Below are positions 25,569 through 34,887 of a stretch of DNA of 64,000 bases, in pieces. How positions within the stretch are numbered: position 1 is the first letter of the stretch; each line of letters opens with the position of its first letter. This stretch comes from CAVOGJ01 sp963695405 (GTDB taxonomy: Bacteria > Planctomycetota > Planctomycetia > Pirellulales > Pirellulaceae): assembly GCA_963695405.1 (NCBI GenBank), contig CAVOGJ010000003.1, forward strand, positions 62,001 through 126,000, in the 5' to 3' direction. The notes beneath the pieces are model-generated. The model saw only the letters and a list, made by a program, of their open reading frames with translations. It searched no databases and was not told the DNA's origin. A program made the position numbers and the translations under genes.

Positions 25569-26477
25569 TTGTTTCGCAATCATCCTCTCGGTCCGTTGGT
25601 GATCCTGTGCCTCGTCGGGTTGCGGCTGGTAACGGGCTGGCACTTCTACAAGGAAGGAATCAAAAAGTACAAGGATCCGGACTTTACGAGCAAGTACTTC
25701 CTGATTGAGTCGAAGGGGCCCCTGGCACCGCTGTTTCATGACTTGATTCCAGACCGCTTCGGAACCGCTACTTTGGACCGCAAGGCAACGATAGCGAAAT
25801 GGCAAGACTATCAGTCCCGGCTCGCCAAAGCGTTCGGCTTCGACGACCAGCAGCAGGCTGCCGCAAAGAAGGAATTCGCGGGGCGGCGGCAGCAGCTGAA
25901 CAAGTACCTGGACGGTCTCGGACCGGACCTTGAAGAGCACTTTCTGGAGGTGGAGCGTTGGAGAGAGGCAAGCCGTCAGCCCGTCGCGTCGGTGGCGTTC
26001 CAAACGCAGAGATTGTGGGAGCAGGAAAAGGCGCTCACACAAAAATCGGCAGGCTGGGTCAAGGGCGTGCAAGCGATCTCGGCCGATTTTCAGGCCGATC
26101 TGATCGGCCTGGCAAAGAAGGGACAGCGGGCCGCCATCACGCCCTTAGTGCCTGCGAGTTCGAAGACCTGGGTGGATCATGCGGTAACGGGCGTCACGGT
26201 CGGTGTGGGAGTACTTCTCTTGCTGGGCCTATTCACGCGACTGGCGTCACTGGTCGGGGCCGGCTTTCTCTGTTCTGTCCTGGCAACGCAACCATTTTGG
26301 GCCGCGGGCGCTGAACTCAGCTATGCTTATTATCAACTAGTGGAAGTTTTCGTGCTGCTGCTCCTGGCGGCGACGCGAGCCGGTCGATTCTGGGGACTCG
26401 ATTTCTTTGTTAGCAATTTGTGGGCCAAGTATCGCCCGTCCGTGCGAAGAGAGGTCAACGATGAACTTAACTCCTGA
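25569..26477 (+). CDS. DoxX-like membrane protein with large periplasmic insertion
   Basis: The 302-residue protein opens with a DoxX-like helix (LVILCLVGLRLVTGWHFYKEG) and ends with three more helices (GVGVLLLLGLFTRLASLVG, LATQPFWAAGAELS and YYQLVEVFVLLLLAA). These are the DoxX/DoxD four-helix layout. About 170 charged, helical residues sit between helices one and two (AKAFGFDDQQQAAAKKEF, GLGPDLEEHFLEVERW), a domain not present in ordinary DoxX proteins. TTG 25569 is used because GGAG lies seven bases upstream and translation starts FRNHPLGPL just before the first helix. The end overlaps the following Tat-exported oxidoreductase by 17 bases, so the two are probably coupled. DoxX proteins are linked to quinone or redox membranes, but this role is unproven. 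Confidence 0.75.
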   Translation: MFRNHPLGPLVILCLVGLRLVTGWHFYKEGIKKYKDPDFTSKYFLIESKGPLAPLFHDLIPDRFGTATLDRKATIAKWQDYQSRLAKAFGFDDQQQAAAKKEFAGRRQQLNKYLDGLGPDLEEHFLEVERWREASRQPVASVAFQTQRLWEQEKALTQKSAGWVKGVQAISADFQADLIGLAKKGQRAAITPLVPASSKTWVDHAVTGVTVGVGVLLLLGLFTRLASLVGAGFLCSVLATQPFWAAGAELSYAYYQLVEVFVLLLLAATRAGRFWGLDFFVSNLWAKYRPSVRREVNDELNS

Positions 26478-28273
26478 AGAACGCGAGATTGGTCGCGACA
26501 ATTACTACGACGTCGTGGGACATACCCGCCGCGACTTTCTTAAGGGTGCACTGGCAGCCGGTATTGGCTCGTCGGCAGCCGCCGGCGCCATGTATTTTGG
26601 TTACGAATCGAGCGTCGGAGATCCGGTGCGGATCGGGGTGATCGGCACGGGGGATGAAGGCAACATTCTGATTGGCGCCTTGAACCCCGACTATGTCCAA
26701 GTCGTTGCCATCGCGGACATCCGCCCATCGAGCATTCATCGAGCCTTTCACGGCGACTGGGGGGGGGGGCAACCCGTCCTATACGCATTCCCTCCGCCGC
26801 GGATTGATGGATGTTTACGGTTGGCAGACCGAGGATGAAGCGCGAGCGAACGTGCAGGTGCACGAGGATTATCGAGAATTGCTAAAGGATCGGTCGATTG
26901 AAGGTGTCATTATCGCCCTGCCCTTGCATTTACATGCCGAGGCGGCACTGGCGGCCATGAAGGCCGGCAAGCACGTGCTTACCGAAAAGCTAATGGCGCA
27001 TAACATTGCTCAATGCAAACTGATGGGCCGAGTCGCCAAGGATCGGAATCTCTATCTGGCGACTGGCCATCAGCGTCATTACAACGTGCTGTATGACAAC
27101 GCAAAGCATCTCCTGCAGTGGGGACTACTGGGCCAAATCCATCATATTCGCGCTCAGTGGCACCGAGGCAACTTGCCCGGAAGTGACAGTTGGAAACCGG
27201 CTTTGCCCGGGGGCGAAATCGTTGCTATGGACGATGCCAAATGGAAAGTGAAGAAGGGTGATACGTTGGACAAGATCGCCCGCCAACTGGCGAGCTTTGA
27301 GAAAAAATTGAAGAACGAGACCGACCCCAAGAAATGCGATTTATTGCGGAAACAAATCGCCCAATGGCGAGCCTGGGATCAAGACCAGAAAGTCGCGGCG
27401 GCAGAATACGGTTACCAATCGATGACACTCGGCGCGCGCGATCGGTCGGCTCTCGAGGAACTGGTACGTTGGCGGTTATTCGACCGGACGGGTGGCGGCC
27501 TGATGGCCGAACTGGGCAGTCACCAGCTGGACGCCGCCAGCATTTTTATCAGTGCACTCCACAAGACCGAAAAGAAGATTCACCCGCTCACCGTGCACGC
27601 GGTCGGCGGTCGCCACATTTTCCCGCACGATCGCGACGCGGAAGATCACGTCTACTGCATGTACGAGTATCCTGCACCCGGGTACGATGCAGGGTTCGAT
27701 CCAGGTTATCGCGATGTGATCGAAGGCGTTCCAGGTCCGGACGGCATCCCCAGTTATGCGGAGGATCATGACAAAAAGATCGTCGTCACATACTCCTCCA
27801 TCAACGGTAACGGATGGGGTGGCTATGGCGAGATTGTGATGGGCACCAAGGGCACACTGCTCCTGGAAAAGGAACAGGAAGTCATGGTCTACAAGGACTC
27901 GGACAAGTACAGCAAGGTGGGTGTCAAAGAAGGGGACGATGGTGCGGTCCTCGATACCCAGGCCAGCGGCGGGGGTGCCGCGGTCGCCAAGGCCGTGGAA
28001 GGTACCGGACCGGTCAGCCGTGGCTATCAGGAGGAAATCGAACACTGGGCTTGGTGCATCCGGAATCCCGACCCGGGGAATCGGCCGCGTTGCCATCCCG
28101 AAGTGGCGATGGGAGACGCCGTCATTGCTCTCTCGACCAAGGTGGCACTCGATAAAGCAGCGGCCGGCAAGGGAGGCTTTCTCCGTTTTGAAGAATCATG
28201 GTTTGACATGGAGAACGATGCGACACCCGATGGCAGCTCGATCGATACGGAGCGGCAGCGGCTGGACGCCTGA
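26461..28273 (+). CDS. Tat-exported Gfo/Idh/MocA oxidoreductase, frame broken at an 11-G run
   Basis: Translation from ATG 26461 gives a Tat signal (TRRDFLKGALAAGIGSSA, residues 27-44) and the Rossmann motif RIGVIGTGDEGN, then AIADIRPSSIHRAFHGDW. At 26759-26769 an 11-G run shifts the frame +1. The continuation GGGNPSYTHSLRRGLMDVYG follows in the other frame with HVLTEKLMAHNIAQ (the EKP-equivalent motif), GHQRHYNVLYDN and GGLMAELGSHQLDAAS. Ten or thirteen Gs would make one frame of about 603 residues. Error in the homopolymer is more likely than a mutated gene, though a length-variable switch cannot be excluded. A basic helical insert (WKVKKGDTLDKIARQLASF) follows GEIVA. Substrate is probably a sugar. 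Confidence 0.83.
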
Positions 28274-28323
28274 CGGATGAGCGGCCTGACACAGTCATCT
28301 CTTGTCTTTGAGGACGGACCCAC

Positions 28324-29169
28324 ATGGAACGCTGGCCTACAGGCGTATTTGCGAGTATTGATGCGGGACTCGGTGTGCATCTCGATGTGGCTCACGAGTT
28401 GGGCGTACCAACCATCCAGTTGCACGCCCCGCAAGCCGAGACCCGCACCGCCGCCAACGCGGAGGAATTCTTGCGGACGCTGCGGGAGTACGAGCTGACT
28501 TTGACCGCCGTATTCGGCGGGTTCGCAGGGGAGAGCTATGCGGATATCCCCACCACCCAGCGAACCGTCGGCATTGTACCCACCGCGACGCGTGATGCGC
28601 GTGTGTCCGAGATGAAAAAGATCAGCGACTTTGCCCGCTTACTACGGTGCGATGTGGTCGCGTTGCATCTGGGTTTCATTCCCCATCCTCATGCTGCGCC
28701 CGACACCTACGCATCCGTCGTCACGGCGACACAGGCACTCTGTGATCACGCCAGTGGCAACCAGCAAGACCTCCACCTCGAGACCGGGCAAGAAACGGCT
28801 GAGGACCTGCTGCGGTTCATAGCGGACGTACAACGAGACAATCTTTTTATCAACTTCGATCCAGCCAACATGATCCTCTACGGGACCGGCGAACCCATCG
28901 AGGCGCTGCGGCAATTGGGACCATTTGTGCACAGCGTGCATTGCAAGGATGCCCGCTGGTCCGACTCGCCAGGTACGGTCTGGGGGCAGGAAGTTCCCCT
29001 TGGTCAGGGAGACGTCGGCATGGAAAACTACCTGCGGACACTTGACGAAATCGGCTACGACGGCCCGCTCACCATCGAGCGCGAAATCCCACAAGAGCCG
29101 GCGCGGCAAAAGTCCGAGATTGGACACGCGGTGCAGCTGCTCTCGAAACTGCGCTCGCAGCTCCTCTAG
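28324..29169 (+). CDS. Sugar phosphate isomerase/epimerase-like TIM-barrel protein
   Basis: The 281-residue soluble protein belongs to the AP endonuclease 2/xylose-isomerase-like superfamily. Visible strands include VPTIQLHAP, TAVFGGFAGESY, DVVALHLGFIPH, DLHLETGQETAEDLL (the Glu metal ligand), NLFINFDPANMILYG (the Asp ligand), VHSVHCKDARW and PLTIEREIP (the last Glu). That set of acidic and His positions is the usual divalent-metal site. ATG 28324 is used. It follows the Tat-exported oxidoreductase by 50 bases on the same strand, and the pair is a common planctomycete arrangement for oxidising and isomerising sugars such as inositols or uronates. No export signal is present. The substrate is not known. 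Confidence 0.85.
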   Translation: MERWPTGVFASIDAGLGVHLDVAHELGVPTIQLHAPQAETRTAANAEEFLRTLREYELTLTAVFGGFAGESYADIPTTQRTVGIVPTATRDARVSEMKKISDFARLLRCDVVALHLGFIPHPHAAPDTYASVVTATQALCDHASGNQQDLHLETGQETAEDLLRFIADVQRDNLFINFDPANMILYGTGEPIEALRQLGPFVHSVHCKDARWSDSPGTVWGQEVPLGQGDVGMENYLRTLDEIGYDGPLTIEREIPQEPARQKSEIGHAVQLLSKLRSQLL

Positions 29170-29280
29170 TGGCCGTGAGTCATCGCTGCTGTCCTGGCGG
29201 AGAAGTTGTATCCGCCCCCAAAGTGCGTGCGCTGCGTCCCCTGGTCTCCCCGTCGCTTGGTGCGGTAGACCTGCCGGAGA

Positions 29281-29322
29281 CGTGGACGTGGACGTGGACT
29301 TGGACGTGGACTTGGACTTGGA
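29281..29322. repeat. Hexanucleotide tandem repeat, seven copies of C(G/T)TGGA
   Basis: Seven consecutive hexamers, alternating CGTGGA and CTTGGA, lie between the convergent isomerase gene and the small membrane-protein gene. In the plus strand they would encode a Thr-Trp repeat, but I see no gene there. It is probably a simple-sequence tract. Confidence 0.9.
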
Positions 29323-29323
29323 C

Positions 29324-29647
29324 TTATGACTTGTCCACCGGCGAGCGAGTCTGCTTGCGCAATACCTGGATGACCACGGCCACGGGGATCAGAATGGCCG
29401 CCAGCCGCGGTCGCCAGGCGACGAGCACCGCGGCGGCAAGCACGCTGGCCCACAGCCACGGCGGTGACTGTTTCAAGTCGGGATACGCCAACCACACCAA
29501 GAAAAGCATCACCCCGACGCGGACGCACGCCGCCACAAGTGGCCGCCAGGCATAGCCGCTCGGCTGGACAAACAAATGGACGGCGGCTACGGTCAGCAGG
29601 GCGAGTGCATAGAGCCCGATAACCTGTCGTCGATCCTTCACAAACAT
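29324..29647 (-). CDS. Small multi-pass membrane protein of unknown function
   Basis: The 107-residue hydrophobic protein has three or four predicted transmembrane segments (VIGLYALALLTVAAVHLFV, ACVRVGVMLFLVWLA, WLWASVLAAAVLVAW, LAAILIPVAVVIQVL). Basic residues near the helix ends (RRQ, RPRL, RKQTR) suggest a cytoplasmic C-terminus. It begins 16 bases after the rhomboid stop, so the two are probably co-transcribed. I recognise no family and assign no function. The seven-copy hexamer repeat begins directly after its stop. Confidence 0.6.
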   Translation of the reverse strand: MFVKDRRQVIGLYALALLTVAAVHLFVQPSGYAWRPLVAACVRVGVMLFLVWLAYPDLKQSPPWLWASVLAAAVLVAWRPRLAAILIPVAVVIQVLRKQTRSPVDKS

Positions 29648-29663
29648 GGCTTCGCCACGAGGG

Positions 29664-30284
29664 CTATCCTACTTTTACGTTTGCTGGCGGTTCAACCCGC
29701 GACGCCAGTTCGGGGCGGGTAACGAGGAATGCCAGCGCGAAGCCGGTGAGCGCTCCATAGAAGTGGGCCAACTCGGATGTCCGACTGCTGAGTGGCAGCA
29801 ATCCCCAGAAAAAAGTCCAACCGTACATCACCCCCACGACGATCGAAATGAGCATCGGCACGGGCCGCCGCTCAAAGATTCCGGCCGGCACGAGAAAGCC
29901 GATCAGCCCGAAAATCAGCATGCTGGCGCCGACATAGCCGGGTGCCGACAAGCCGGCCACCCAGAGCAGGACACCACTCCCCAGAATGATCGCTAACACC
30001 AGCTTCCAGGTGTCAGCTCGCGAGCCGGCGAGGAGCGCTAGCAGGATAATGAGAGGAAAAGTGTTGCTGATCAAATGCTCCAGGTCGGCGTGCAGGAACG
30101 GCATGGCAACAATTCCGGGCAGTCCAACCAACTGCCGAGGGAGCAGCGCCAACCAACGGAGATCCACGATGTTCCCCAGGAAGAACACAAGCCACATGGC
30201 GGCAACCAACAAGGCAATCCCCAAGAGATCTTTGCGAATCGCTTGATAAGCTTGGGATGCGAGGCTGTTGATGGTCTCTTTCAT
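29664..30284 (-). CDS. Rhomboid family intramembrane serine protease
   Basis: The 206-residue protein has the six-helix rhomboid core with its signature residues. His65 and Asn74 lie in FLHADLEHLISN, the catalytic Ser121 lies in YVGASMLIFGLIG, and His174 lies in SELAHFYGALTGF of the last helix. The GxSx(4)G and late AHxxG patterns are as in active rhomboids. Glycine-rich helix packing (FGLIGFLVP) also fits. It cleaves membrane-spanning segments of other proteins, with unknown substrates here. A downstream membrane protein follows at 16 bases. The upstream neighbour on the same strand is the pseudo-HtrA fusion, 148 bases away. Confidence 0.87.
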   Translation of the reverse strand: MKETINSLASQAYQAIRKDLLGIALLVAAMWLVFFLGNIVDLRWLALLPRQLVGLPGIVAMPFLHADLEHLISNTFPLIILLALLAGSRADTWKLVLAIILGSGVLLWVAGLSAPGYVGASMLIFGLIGFLVPAGIFERRPVPMLISIVVGVMYGWTFFWGLLPLSSRTSELAHFYGALTGFALAFLVTRPELASRVEPPANVKVG

Positions 30285-30432
30285 GGCGGTGTCATGGGCT
30301 TGCGAGATAAAACGCCGCGGTCTGGGCGTAGATCAGTAGGATCGGCTCAGCGGCCCCGCAGGAGCTTCAGCATATGAATTCGAGTTCTCGGCGACCACGT
30401 CAAACGCTCGTCCGCGATCCGGGGGCGAATTA

Positions 30433-32496
30433 CTAGAAGCGGTCAAGCGTATCGACCCAGCTTACCAGCTCTTGCAATTCTACCGCATCGAGGTATTCCT
30501 TCGATTGCAGCGCCAACGTAGTCACTGGAAAACGAAACTTCCTCAGTCGCGTGACATTGCTCTCGATGCGATCGGCCAGCGGCGACTGGGGAGACCACGC
30601 TAGAAACAAGTACAATCGCTCGACCGGATCATTTCCCCGCAGCGGCACGCTGATCGGAATGGCGCCATCTACAGCGGCGACTCCGCGGACGATTTCGCGA
30701 TGCGTAAAACCGAATTGTAACGCGAGAGACGCCCCTGCCTGAAATCCGTGAATGACGATGCGATCCGGATCGATATTGTAAGTCCTACGCATGTAGTCGA
30801 CGGTTTTGCGAATGAAGCCCATCTCGGTACGCTGCCATTGTGCGGGATCATCGGACTGAGGCGCCAGCACGATCAGTTCACGGTTCGCGGCGAGTTCCCG
30901 CCAATCAGAATTGAGCCGCGTCGGATCAATCGGACCGGGGGGGCCGAGCCACACGACGAGTCCGTGCGGAACCGTGGCTCGATATTCAGCGGGCACAAAC
31001 GCCAGGCATTCATTCGACTCTTCCGGAATCCGCACGGGCACGACCTCCAATTCGGCAGTCGATGATCGTGCATCGTCCTCATCGTTGACATCGTCCTCAT
31101 CGTCGTTGAGTGTGCGGATCGTTGCAGCAGGAGCCGCTGGGAGCACGTCGGGAACGGCGTTTGGGGACGCGAACGCGGGCGGCAATCGATCAGGGACGAC
31201 CTCGGCCGTCTCCGCCAGCGTGATTTCGAGCGGCAGCTTGGCCCCGTTTCGAATCAACTCGATGTTGACGGGCACCGCCAGATCGGCGGTGGCGACCGCC
31301 GATCGCCAAGCCGACGGCGTTGCCAACACCTCGCCATTGAACGTTTGCAACTGGTCCCCCACCTGCAGTCCGACGCGGGCCGCCGGGCTGTCAGGAAAAA
31401 CGAAACGCACGATCGTCGTCGCGGGCTGTTCCGCTTCGAAGCGTTGCGGCAGTACCCCGAGAAAAGGCAAGCTGAAAGGTTCGACGGTCGCAGCCAGCGT
31501 CACGGGAACTTCCAAGCGATCTGTTCCTCGCTCGGCCGTAACCATCGCAACCTGATCCGCGTAGAGGGGGCCGAGTGCCATTTTCAGTTGAGTTTGCGTC
31601 GCTATCGGGACACCGTTAAGGGCGACGATCGTGTCGCCCTTTTTGAGTCCGGCAAGTGCGGCTGGCGTGCCGGCCGGAGCCGTGGCAATCCGAGCGGGTG
31701 CGATCATTTCATTGCCGGACTTCATCGTCACCCCGAGCAATCCTCGATGCAGATTTTCGCCTGCCTTGAGGCGATCGAGAACGGCGAACAAGTCTTCCAG
31801 GGGAACGGCGAAACCGATCCCCGAGTCATACCATTCGGCCCCGGCGACTTCGCTCGTATCCTGGGGAGACATCGGCACAAGCAACCCCATGACCCGCCCG
31901 CGAAGGTCGACCAACGGGCCGCCGTAATTCACCGGTGACACTTTACAGTCTGTCTGGAGGGCTTTTCCCCAAATCCGCCCTTTAGCACTCACGATACCGA
32001 CCGACAAATTGGGACCCGCGTCGCTCAGCGTTCGTCCAAGCGCCACGGCCCACTGGCCGATTTGCACTTCCTCGACCGGGACCGGCTGAGGCACCGGCAA
32101 AGGCTCGTCGGTCGTGACCTTCAGCAACACGACCATGCGACTGTGATCGCGGGCGACGATTTCCGCGGCCACGCGTTCGCCACTCGGCAGCGTCACCAGG
32201 ATCGATGCGGGTCGCTGAATGAAGTTGAATGCGCTGGACGCGATATAACCGTCCCGATCCACGATCAGACCCGTCGTTGGTCCCGTACCTACCAGGACAC
32301 CTTCCACTGTCTCCTGACCGCCGACCGTTTCAATGCGAACGACGCTTGCCGCCACACGTTCCACGGCGGCCTTGGTCGCCGCTTGCTCGATTTCAGCCAG
32401 ATCGGGTGCTTCTTGAGCAGTCGCCCGAGTGACGAAGAGTCCGGAGATGAGTAGAAACCAACGTATAAGCGAATCAAATCGAGGCCGAATGTCCAT
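30433..32496 (-). CDS. HtrA-like/PDZ/alpha-beta hydrolase fusion lacking expected catalytic residues
   Basis: The 687-residue exported protein (signal about residues 11-27) has a trypsin-like domain at about 45-250, two PDZ domains (about 252-335 and 345-430, LGVLPQRFEAEQP, FPDSPAARVGLQVGDQL), an acidic linker (DDEDDVNDEDD) and a hydrolase-like domain (about 490-687). None of the usual catalytic residues is in place. The His site reads SSAFNF (Phe90), the Asp site reads RMVVLLKV (Met121) and the Ser site reads SPVNYGGPL (Tyr191). In the hydrolase domain, IHGFQAGASLAL has Gln586 where the nucleophile should be. It therefore looks like a binding or scaffold protein that kept both folds. ATG 32496 is the natural start. 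Confidence 0.8.
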   Translation of the reverse strand: MDIRPRFDSLIRWFLLISGLFVTRATAQEAPDLAEIEQAATKAAVERVAASVVRIETVGGQETVEGVLVGTGPTTGLIVDRDGYIASSAFNFIQRPASILVTLPSGERVAAEIVARDHSRMVVLLKVTTDEPLPVPQPVPVEEVQIGQWAVALGRTLSDAGPNLSVGIVSAKGRIWGKALQTDCKVSPVNYGGPLVDLRGRVMGLLVPMSPQDTSEVAGAEWYDSGIGFAVPLEDLFAVLDRLKAGENLHRGLLGVTMKSGNEMIAPARIATAPAGTPAALAGLKKGDTIVALNGVPIATQTQLKMALGPLYADQVAMVTAERGTDRLEVPVTLAATVEPFSLPFLGVLPQRFEAEQPATTIVRFVFPDSPAARVGLQVGDQLQTFNGEVLATPSAWRSAVATADLAVPVNIELIRNGAKLPLEITLAETAEVVPDRLPPAFASPNAVPDVLPAAPAATIRTLNDDEDDVNDEDDARSSTAELEVVPVRIPEESNECLAFVPAEYRATVPHGLVVWLGPPGPIDPTRLNSDWRELAANRELIVLAPQSDDPAQWQRTEMGFIRKTVDYMRRTYNIDPDRIVIHGFQAGASLALQFGFTHREIVRGVAAVDGAIPISVPLRGNDPVERLYLFLAWSPQSPLADRIESNVTRLRKFRFPVTTLALQSKEYLDAVELQELVSWVDTLDRF

Positions 32497-33057
32497 GCGA
32501 GAGCTTTCCGATAGTCAACGCTGAAGGAGCAGAAAACACGCTACGACTCGAACGATTGCTGGGCAGCCCTTCAGCGCGAGTAGATTGCCTCTCAATTGTA
32601 ACGAAACGCGGGCCAGGCGGCGAATGCACTCGCCGCGGCCCGGCGGACGGATACGTCTCGTCGCGGGCTTAGTTCTTCTACATTCGCGATCGGGCACGTG
32701 GCGGGATGCGACGTCGAGCCGGCTCGGAGAGAGACCGCCAGCGAGAACGAGCCAAAAAGCGGCCGCGGCGAGCGGCGGGCTGGCCGCTGCTAGCGGCACG
32801 CGATGCTCAACGTTGACCAGCGATTGGGGCCGGGCTATAATTCGGCCCATTGGTGCCAGGGAGTGCACGGGGGGCTAGGGAAAGCAGACTGTCGATGAAA
32901 CCCACATCGGCGACTCGAACCAGCGATTGCTGAGTTTCGGCAAGTAGCGACGGCGGCGATTGACGAATGTTTGTCTCAGGTTGCGAGACGTTCAGCGATC
33001 GGAAAGAATGTCGCAGCAGGCTTTCTGTTAAATAGCCTCCTCGGTAGGGACTTGCCG
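32497..33057. other. Divergent region and leader of the dnaG-rpoD operon
   Basis: These 561 bases hold the promoter at 32813-32841 and a leader of about 210 bases before the dnaG start. No rpsU-like or other gene is seen upstream of dnaG. A 12-codon frame at 32895 (MKPTSATRTSDC) is too short to support. Confidence 0.5.
32813..32841 (+). promoter_or_regulatory. Sigma-70 type promoter for dnaG-rpoD
   Basis: TTGACC at 32813-32818 and TATAAT at 32836-32841 are separated by exactly 17 bases, an almost perfect housekeeping promoter. Expected transcription start is near 32848, giving a leader of about 210 bases before the dnaG start. Confidence 0.75.
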
Positions 33058-34887
33058 TTGTCTTCCTCGTTGAAATACGATCTGAAAGAGCAAGTACGCG
33101 CCTCGGTTGACATTGTCGATCTGATTGGGTCGTACCTTGATTTGCGACGCGAGGGTCGCAATTACACGGCGCTCTGTCCGTGGCATGCCGATTCGCGGCC
33201 CAGCTTGAAGGTCAATCCCGAAAGACAGAGTTGGAAGTGTTGGGTCTGTGATGTGGGGGGCGACATCTTCAATTTCGTGGAGAGGAAGGAGGGTGTCGCC
33301 TTTGTCGAGGCGCTCGAGCTGCTTGCCGAACGAGCCGGTATCCACGTCCAGCGCGGCCCTCAAGCCGTCGCAGGGACCGCGGCACATAAGCCGACGCTCT
33401 ACCGAGTCATGGCGTGGGCAGAGCAACAGTTTCACTTGTATTTAAAACAAGACGCGGTGGCCCAGCCGGCCCGCGATTACTTGCGTGACCGGGGCATCAA
33501 CCTGGAAAGTATCGAGCGGTTCCATTTGGGCTATGCGCCGGCAAACTGGGATTGGTTGATTCGGAAGGCCGCGAACACGCCGTTTGATCTGCCGTTGTTA
33601 GAGGCAGCCGGACTGGTAACCATCAGCCAGCAGCGCGACCGACGTTATGATCGATTTCGCGATCGTCTGCTCTTCTCGATCCGCGATGCTCAGAATCGGC
33701 CGATCGCCTTTGGCGGCCGCGTGCTCCCCGGATCGACCGAAGCTGCCAAGTACATCAACTCGCCCGAGACGCGATTGTTCTCCAAGAGTGACAACCTGTA
33801 CGGCCTTGAACTGGCACGCGACGCCATCGTCAAGGATCAACATGCGATCGTTGTGGAAGGCTACACGGATGTGATCATGGCCCATCAACACGGCCTGCAC
33901 AACGTCGTGGCGGTACTGGGTACGGCGCTGGGTCCTCGACATATTCGACTGTTGCGCCGATTCGCCAAGCGCGTCACGTTGGTCCTCGACGGAGATGAAG
34001 CCGGACAGAAACGAACCAATGAGGTACTGGAACTGTTTGTTGCCAGTCCACTCGACCTGCGCATCGTGACGCTTCCGGATGGCAGTGACCCCTGCGACTT
34101 CGTTGCGGCGGGCGGGTCCGAGCCCTTTCGCGCACTGGTCGATACCGCGGCGGACGCCTTGACCTACAAGATCAACTTGGCTTTAGCACACGCCGGTACT
34201 CTGGATGACCTGCACCAGTCCAATCAGGCACTCGAGGAGATCCTGCAGACACTCTCTGGTGCGGCGATCGGCCAACGAGATGCCGAAAGTCCTTGGCGAT
34301 TGCGCATGGATCAGGTGATCAGCCGGCTCGCACGGGAGTTTCGCGTCGGAGAGAATGCACTTCGCGAACGCCTGGCTCATATCACCCGCAACAAGCAGCC
34401 GCTGACAGAACAGGTCGAAGTCGCACCCGCCTCGGAAATACTACCGCCATTCGACCCGTGGGATCGCGAGCTATTTCGGATCATGTTCCACCATCCCGAA
34501 TTCGTCTCGATCCTACTCGACAAAATCGATGAATCGCTGCTGGCTACCGAGACGGCGAGACAGATATGGCACACGTACCTTGAGGTTTGCCAAAGGGAAA
34601 AAGAACCAGATTTTGGTCGTATTTTGACGGCCATCGAAGACTCGGCTTTGAAGAACAAGATGGTTGAGATTGACGAAGCGCGGATCCAATCCCCAACGGA
34701 GCCCCAGGAATGCCTGGAGCAATTGATTGAAGCGTATCACGCGCGGGAAGCCAGCATTGTCTGTCGTGACAAGGTCGCCGAGCTGGAAGGCTCGATCATG
34801 ACCGAAGACCAACAGCTCGATGCCCTGGCGGAAGTTCTCAATCAGCAAAGGAAGCGGCACGGTATTTCGGCGCCCACGGATGGGTAG
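33058..34887 (+). CDS. dnaG: DNA primase DnaG
   Basis: The primase makes RNA primers on the lagging strand. The N-terminal CHC2 zinc ribbon has Cys40, His43, Cys61 and Cys64 (LCPWH and WKCWVC). The core has FGGRVLPG and the Toprim motifs AIVVEGYTDVIMAHQ and LVLDGDEAG. The C-terminal helicase-binding part carries VARELRAG-like helical sequence (ISRLAREFRVGENALRERL). TTG 33058 is preferred. TAGGGA lies seven bases upstream, and the family start LKYDLKEQVRASVDIVDLI follows immediately, giving 609 residues. The longer frame from TTG 32971 adds a leader with no primase similarity. It is followed after 104 bases by rpoD, as in the classic macromolecular synthesis operon. Confidence 0.93.
   Translation: MSSSLKYDLKEQVRASVDIVDLIGSYLDLRREGRNYTALCPWHADSRPSLKVNPERQSWKCWVCDVGGDIFNFVERKEGVAFVEALELLAERAGIHVQRGPQAVAGTAAHKPTLYRVMAWAEQQFHLYLKQDAVAQPARDYLRDRGINLESIERFHLGYAPANWDWLIRKAANTPFDLPLLEAAGLVTISQQRDRRYDRFRDRLLFSIRDAQNRPIAFGGRVLPGSTEAAKYINSPETRLFSKSDNLYGLELARDAIVKDQHAIVVEGYTDVIMAHQHGLHNVVAVLGTALGPRHIRLLRRFAKRVTLVLDGDEAGQKRTNEVLELFVASPLDLRIVTLPDGSDPCDFVAAGGSEPFRALVDTAADALTYKINLALAHAGTLDDLHQSNQALEEILQTLSGAAIGQRDAESPWRLRMDQVISRLAREFRVGENALRERLAHITRNKQPLTEQVEVAPASEILPPFDPWDRELFRIMFHHPEFVSILLDKIDESLLATETARQIWHTYLEVCQREKEPDFGRILTAIEDSALKNKMVEIDEARIQSPTEPQECLEQLIEAYHAREASIVCRDKVAELEGSIMTEDQQLDALAEVLNQQRKRHGISAPTDG

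Noticed and set aside
27236..27300. LysM-like KKGDTLDKIA segment in the oxidoreductase at 26461
   Set aside because: Only the short GDTL motif agrees; the surrounding sequence is a charged helix, not a LysM domain.
32895..32933. Twelve-codon leader peptide before dnaG
   Set aside because: Too short, no ribosome-binding site and no attenuator-like amino-acid run.
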